NCBI GenBank assembly: GCA_026545225.1
Contig: CM048853.1
Span: forward strand, 13,704,755 to 13,768,754
Origin: Cornus controversa
Lineage: Eukaryota > Streptophyta > Magnoliopsida > Cornales > Cornaceae
Direction: 5' to 3'
Length of the DNA stretch: 64,000 bases
Shown here: positions 60,010-64,000 of the stretch, in pieces
Position numbering within the stretch: the stretch's first letter is position 1
Layout: each line of letters starts with the position of its first letter
Made by a program: the position numbers and the translations under genes
The notes under the pieces: generated by a model
What the model was told of the DNA's origin: nothing
The model's input: only the letters and a program-made list of their open reading frames with translations
The model's database searches: none

Positions 60010-63000
60010 CTGCAATATAATTTAACAATATCAATTAACAACCTTAACCCATTATTATGTCGGATGTATAAATGATCCACGTCTTGGAAGATTCACTCAG
60101 AATCAAGATTCAAACAAAAGGCATAGAAAAGAAACCTGATTCTTGTCAATTAGCAATTCATTAGAAAACAATCCATGAATTAACTATTTACCTGAAACTT
60201 CAACTAGAACTTTAGACAAAAAATCAGTTGAAATCTTTGAACCGAGGCCATATGATATAGAAATCCAGCCTAGACTAATGCATTGGTCAGATCTTGAAAT
60301 CCTAAGTCACCAGCTAATAAACAATTTTACTGAAGAACAATCATTAAAAATTTCTGACATAGTTGAAATTCAAGCTTCAGGGAAAAATCTCTATTTTAAA
60401 AACAAGCGAGCAGTACCCCAAAAATGGCAAAAGGAATTTCCAAATAACCAAGATTGGCATAATTTTTTTAGACTAAGTTTTAGAGAACCTAGATCCTTAG
60501 AAAAAAGAGAACCTAGCAGTAACTCAAACCAAGAAACTATTGCTATGAAAAATGTACAACAACAACATCAGCCAAGCCTTTTTCCGAACTACTTGGAGTC
60601 GGCTATATGAATTCTATGTTTCCATTTTCATAGGATTCATGTTCATATTGGTTATGACAGAGTTTTATGCCGGCTGTCAAGTCATAATGTTATGAAAAAT
60701 GTACAAGTTCCGATATTACCTAGAACCACTTATAAAAGAGAAAATATAAACTCTTCTCAAATATATTATTTTCAACTAGGGAAAGAAGATATAATATTTT
60801 CTCCAAGCCATGGAAAGAAGAAACATACACATATCAAAGTTGGATCACCTTAGCTCTGATCAAACGGTCCATACCTGAGGTTCCATACAGCTAAGTTGTC
60901 ATCACCTCGGCTCTGATCAGCATATAATCCTCCTGCCCATTTTTCAGACTCATTATACGGTGTGACCCACACATTGTACTTAGTAAAGGCCCCACGCATT
61001 TGGGCATAATCATCGTCCGTTAAAAGTGGACCCACTGTGGACCCCGGGATCAGACGATAGCCAACATGGTTCCCCACCTTGGTCTTCTTGTTGGGATTTA
61101 CAACTAACAGCTCAGCTGGGCACAAGCCAAGCTGAATCCTCGCATCAGACTCAGTCTGAGCCATTTCACTTACAGCCGTCCAATAACTCTTCCTTGGAGA
61201 TCTGTTGTCAGTTACACGCACAGTTTCCAAGCTAGTCTTGACAAAGGAGTTATCATCACCGTCCACATCGAGATCAAGGTGGTAGATCACAAAATGATCG
61301 TGGTATGCACCAAGTGTGTTTTCTGCCAGCAATGTACCATAGACTTCCTCTTCTATCTGGTCTTTGTGGGTGTACTTTGAACCCCTCACTTCTAGCAGAC
61401 CAGTTAGTCCAACCTGTGAGATGCACACATTGAGTCTATTGTTCACAAGACATAATGTCATTTGAACAATGTACTAATATCAATGCTTATCTGCTCATTA
61501 AGTAATGAACATAATACATGCCTTATATTAAAAAACAATATTATAATTTTGAAAAAGTTGTGTACCCATTTATCGATAAAGAATGTAATAATATATAATG
61601 AAAATGATGATATTAATAAGTAATGCAAAATAATATATTTTGAATTAACAAGTTGAGCCGGGCCAATCCCAAAATAGACATGTCCTTAACTAATGTCAAG
61701 CTTAAATTTCTAAACTTGTCACCATAACATGAATGAGCTCAACTCAACCTCGACTCCACTTGACTCAATTGTAATCCTAATTATTTGTTTAGTGGTGCAT
61801 TTAAAATTCATCGAAGCAATGACTTGGCTAATGCTCCATTTGAATTCAAGGATTTAAAATGAATGTAAACGTTCAATCATTTAAATGCTTACAACAAAAT
61901 ATGAATGATTTAAGTTTTTATAGTGATTTGTGAGTTATATCCATGGATTTCAAATAACAAGACAGAAGGAGTTACCAAAGGGCCTCTAGCTCAATGGTAT
62001 AACCTCCTCACCCTCAAAGAGGAGGGGAGGGGTTCGAGCCCCAATGTGGGCAAAGTGCGTGTGAGTATTTACATGATAAAAAAAAATATATATATATATA
62101 TATAGGAGTTGTTTGAAATCCATGGCAGCAGAAACTCTAACCACACAATAATGCTTAGGAACATGGACTTGTGTAACTGAACAGGCTCAAGCTCAGCTTG
62201 GCTTGGTCATTTTCCGTCTTAATAATGCTTGCAATAAATATCTCTCTAACCTAATAATACCTTAAGTTTCAATATCCAACCTCAATAGACAAATCTTTTA
62301 TTTAAACTCAAATCTATCCGTTTCAAATCTTTCAGTTATCCAAATGGAGTCTAATAGTTTCATAACTCACAGTAACTTTGATGGAGCCACATTGCTTAAA
62401 TTCCCAATCAACTATGTAGTCATAGTTACCAACAGCTGATACCATTCTTACCACCAAGCTCACTTCTGGTCTAACCTCTCTTATCTGCAAAACAATTCCA
62501 ACTTTCATTCATATAACTTTCCAAGCTTATTATGGTGGAAAAATACTAAAACCAGTTGGAATTTCACTTACCACTTTCCCTGGAACTGAACCTTCAGTAT
62601 GGCGCCATATGACATCACCGGCGTAGCGCTCGAATAAACAGAACACATTCAAAATCTTTCCTGGTGTGCCATCCTGCCCAGTGAAGTAACCATCCATGAA
62701 AACTGCATTTTCTGGGCAGTCCCTCAATGACTCAAGTGGCACTGCACAGAGACCGAACCCATATTCACCAGCATCAAAGAATGTCCTAAGGTACCATTCT
62801 TCAGTTAGATCCATGTATGGCACAAAGAGCTCGGACACGAACCCTTTATAGAGAACTCGACGATATTCATCCTTGTCGAGGTCATAGATCGATGCTAAGG
62901 ATATCACTGGACCTGCTCGCATGTCGAATGATAGATGGAAATCCCAATTAGCCCACCTAATTGTAGTGACAAATTAAGAGCTGTCAGTCAAATGTGTGAA

Positions 63001-64000
63001 TCGATCAACGTTTGATGTTAAATTGTAATTTCTGACTAATGCATGATTGTCCAGTCTCATCTATTGGAATTTAAGAATCCTGTGGGTTCTACTATATCAC
63101 AACCAATCCAATTAATGAAGTTGGAAAATCACAAGAAGGGGACAGTATTGCAAAAAATAACATAAAAGAAAACAAGAAGAACAATAAAAACACAGATTTA
63201 CGTGTTTTCCCCAAAACTAGAAAACTTCCGTCGATGGAGTATCCGAGATCTAAGAGATGCTATTCATGAACTGTGTGAATAGAATCAGCATTTGATGTTA
63301 AATTCTAATTTATGAGTAATGCACGATTGTTCAATCTCACCTGTTGGACGAAACAATCACGTGGCTTCCACTGTATCACATCCAATTAATGAAGTTGAAC
63401 AATCACAAGAATGGGGACAGTATTGCAAAAAATAACACAAAAGAAAACCATATCAACAATAAAACACAAATTTCCGTGGTTCATCCAAAACTAGAGTTAC
63501 GTCCACAGAGTAACCGAGATTTCACCATAATGAAGAGCAAACGAATTACAGAATAACCAAGATCTCACCAGTCATTATAATGAAGAGCAAACAGATTACA
63601 GACCCTCCACTATACTCTTATAGAATTAGAGCAACATAAGTGTGAAAATAGCAAAACATCCCCAAAAATGCGGACTGCACACTGCCTATCAGACCGTCCA
63701 TATCATGGTTCTTGTGACTAACAATTTTACCTGATTGTATGTCCATTGATGGTGAAACTTGGTCCTTCTGGTTGCAATACTGTTATGCCCTTCAAACGTG
63801 GACCGAAAGGCGGCTTCTGCTTCGATTCTCTGTAGTCCGTTCCATCTGCATTCGGTACTGGAACCATCAACCTGTCATGGTATCCCTTGATCTTCATCTC
63901 ATCAAGATCAACGATCACTGTTATTCCCTCTATAGGCCTCATGTACAGATTAACAGTCCCATCCAAGTAATAACACATAACTTTGACCATCCTATTAGTC
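59799..64000 (-). CDS. Copper-containing primary amine oxidase, 5'-incomplete gene
   Basis: It oxidatively deaminates primary amines such as putrescine to an aldehyde, ammonia and hydrogen peroxide, using copper and a self-made topaquinone. Plant forms usually act in the apoplast or peroxisome. Five exons join cleanly at GT-AG borders: 64000-63731, 62956-62572, 62484-62371, 61413-60875 and 60009-59799. They give 505 codons with no stop, against roughly 650-760 in full-length plant enzymes. Visible residues: catalytic-base Asp in [10 protein letters not shown]; the topaquinone precursor Tyr in [12 protein letters not shown]; copper ligands in the His-X-His of GAYHDHFV and the His of [10 protein letters not shown]. 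The C-terminus is [12 protein letters not shown]. The N-terminal part with any signal peptide lies beyond the right edge. Whether it is apoplastic or peroxisomal cannot be told from what is visible; the C-terminus is not a typical SKL-type signal. All key residues are present, so the visible part looks functional. Confidence 0.95.
60180..60605 (+). pseudogene. Unrecognised coding remnant inside an amine oxidase intron
   Basis: An open stretch of over 120 codons on the strand opposite to the gene. It includes [59 protein letters not shown] and [16 protein letters not shown]. Its composition and length suggest part of a real protein, possibly from a mobile or virus-derived element, but I do not recognise the family. 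The last part runs into the CAACAACA-rich repeat tail at 60555, so the end is not original coding sequence. It lies within the 865-bp last intron (60010-60874). Confidence 0.4.
60552..60690 (+). mobile_element. Non-LTR retroelement tail fragment
   Basis: The sequence ACAACAACA followed by AGCC then TTGGAGTCGGCTATATGAAT resembles the 3' region shared by many plant non-LTR retroelements (RTE-type LINEs and dependent SINEs). Only this part is present. Assignment is from memory of the motif. Confidence 0.45.
60875..61413 (-). CDS. Amine oxidase exon 4
   Basis: Starts [16 protein letters not shown] after CACAG and includes the copper ligand pair in [16 protein letters not shown]. Ends LAVWNL plus two bases of Arg at an AG|GTATGG donor. 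The preceding 957-bp intron holds a SINE. Confidence 0.94.
61941..62125. repeat. Inverted-repeat foldback split by a SINE
   Basis: The left arm CCATGGATTTCAAATAAC (61941-61958) and right arm GTTGTTTGAAATCCATGG (62108-62125) pair at 17 of 18 positions. With the SINE and one target copy removed, the arms enclose a loop of only about 12 nt. Confidence 0.8.
61974..62103 (+). mobile_element. tRNA-derived SINE with target duplication
   Basis: It has a tRNA-like head and an A-run plus TA tail, flanked by the 7-bp direct repeat AGGAGTT (61967-61973 and 62104-62110). Polymerase III A box TAGCTCAATGG lies at 61987-61997 and B box GGTTCGAGCCC at 62031-62041. It sits in the 957-bp amine oxidase intron on the opposite strand to the gene. 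Confidence 0.8.
62371..62484 (-). CDS. Amine oxidase exon 3 with the topaquinone site
   Basis: A 38-codon exon ([18 protein letters not shown] then [20 protein letters not shown]) between TTTGCAG and a GTGAGT donor. The Tyr of NYD is the residue converted to topaquinone. The intron between exons 2 and 3 is only 87 bp. Confidence 0.94.
62572..62956 (-). CDS. Amine oxidase exon 2
   Basis: The acceptor TTAG|G at 62957/62956 completes the split Arg, giving [15 protein letters not shown]. Contains [19 protein letters not shown], followed by DAGEYGFG with the catalytic base. Ends PGKV at a GTAAGT donor. Confidence 0.94.
62957..63730 (-). other. Amine oxidase intron with diverged internal duplication
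   Basis: A block around 63000-63240 (TTTGATGTTAAATTGTAATT, GCATGATTGTCCAGTCTCA, GGGGACAGTATTGCAAAAAA) is repeated at about 63290-63500 with small changes, so the intron has grown by tandem duplication. No gene was seen. Confidence 0.75.
63731..64000 (-). CDS. Amine oxidase exon 1 of those visible (partial at the edge)
   Basis: Encodes [20 protein letters not shown] and [15 protein letters not shown], the start of the D3-D4 region, and ends FTINGHTIR. The donor AG|GTAAAA splits the Arg codon. The exon continues past position 64000. Confidence 0.93.

Noticed and set aside
61980..62052. A functional tRNA gene
   Set aside because: A and B boxes are good, but the anticodon arm has a wrong loop size and the piece is joined to an A/TA tail with target duplications, as in a SINE.

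Overview
This window is nuclear DNA of a flowering plant, most likely a dicot. It is AT-rich and has plant-type genes with GT-AG introns. It is crowded with LTR retrotransposons, L1-type LINEs and a tRNA-derived SINE, and it contains decayed copies of plant gene families. I cannot name the species. Nothing here looks bacterial or organellar. Only one gene appears intact: a copper-containing primary amine oxidase on the minus strand at 59799-64000. Five exons are visible and the 5' part lies beyond the right edge. The other host-gene traces are broken: an intronless NIP aquaporin pseudogene (10431-11262, +), a FAR1/FRS pseudogene (18405-20494, -) and an aspartylglucosaminidase-type asparaginase fragment (38640-39095, -). 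Layout. 1-5.4 kb: direct repeats, a 5'-truncated LINE and AT-rich DNA. 5.4-25 kb: three solo LTRs of one about 3.4-3.6 kb family (5417-9052 +, 14917-18331 +, 21560-25038 -), each with its own perfect 5-bp target duplication (GAATA, AACAT, CTGAA). The NIP and FAR1 pseudogenes lie between them. 25-36.4 kb: a graveyard of nested elements, comprising a Tat-type Ty3/gypsy LTR plus gag, a Tekay/Del-type gag on the opposite strand, a LINE, a long degraded Ty3/gypsy gag-pol, a Ty1/copia LTR with primer-binding site, and copia reverse transcriptase on the opposite strand. 37.6-39.1 kb: a partial LTR and the asparaginase fragment. 40427-52427: a complete, very young 12-kb non-autonomous element on the minus strand. 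Its 4.6-kb LTRs differ by only about three transitions and one microsatellite length, it has TCCTT target duplications, and its 2.8-kb interior has a primer-binding site and polypurine tract but no gag or pol. 52.7-59 kb: two LINE pieces, a probable minus-strand LTR and a 3' piece of a copia element. 59.8-64 kb: the amine oxidase gene, whose introns hold a SINE and an unrecognised coding remnant. The most unusual signal is structural. Three LTR families with little visible sequence similarity each carry tandem arrays of short hairpins. Unit to unit, the stems change in a paired way, so pairing is kept while sequence is not. The clearest case is five 32-33 bp units at 41809-41963, repeated at 49200-49354. 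The arrays sit at a similar place in each LTR, a few hundred bases before a motif resembling a 3' splice site and then the LTR end. The non-autonomous element also has four 102-bp tandem leader repeats, the last of which contains its primer-binding site. All comparisons were made by eye; no alignment or database search was run.
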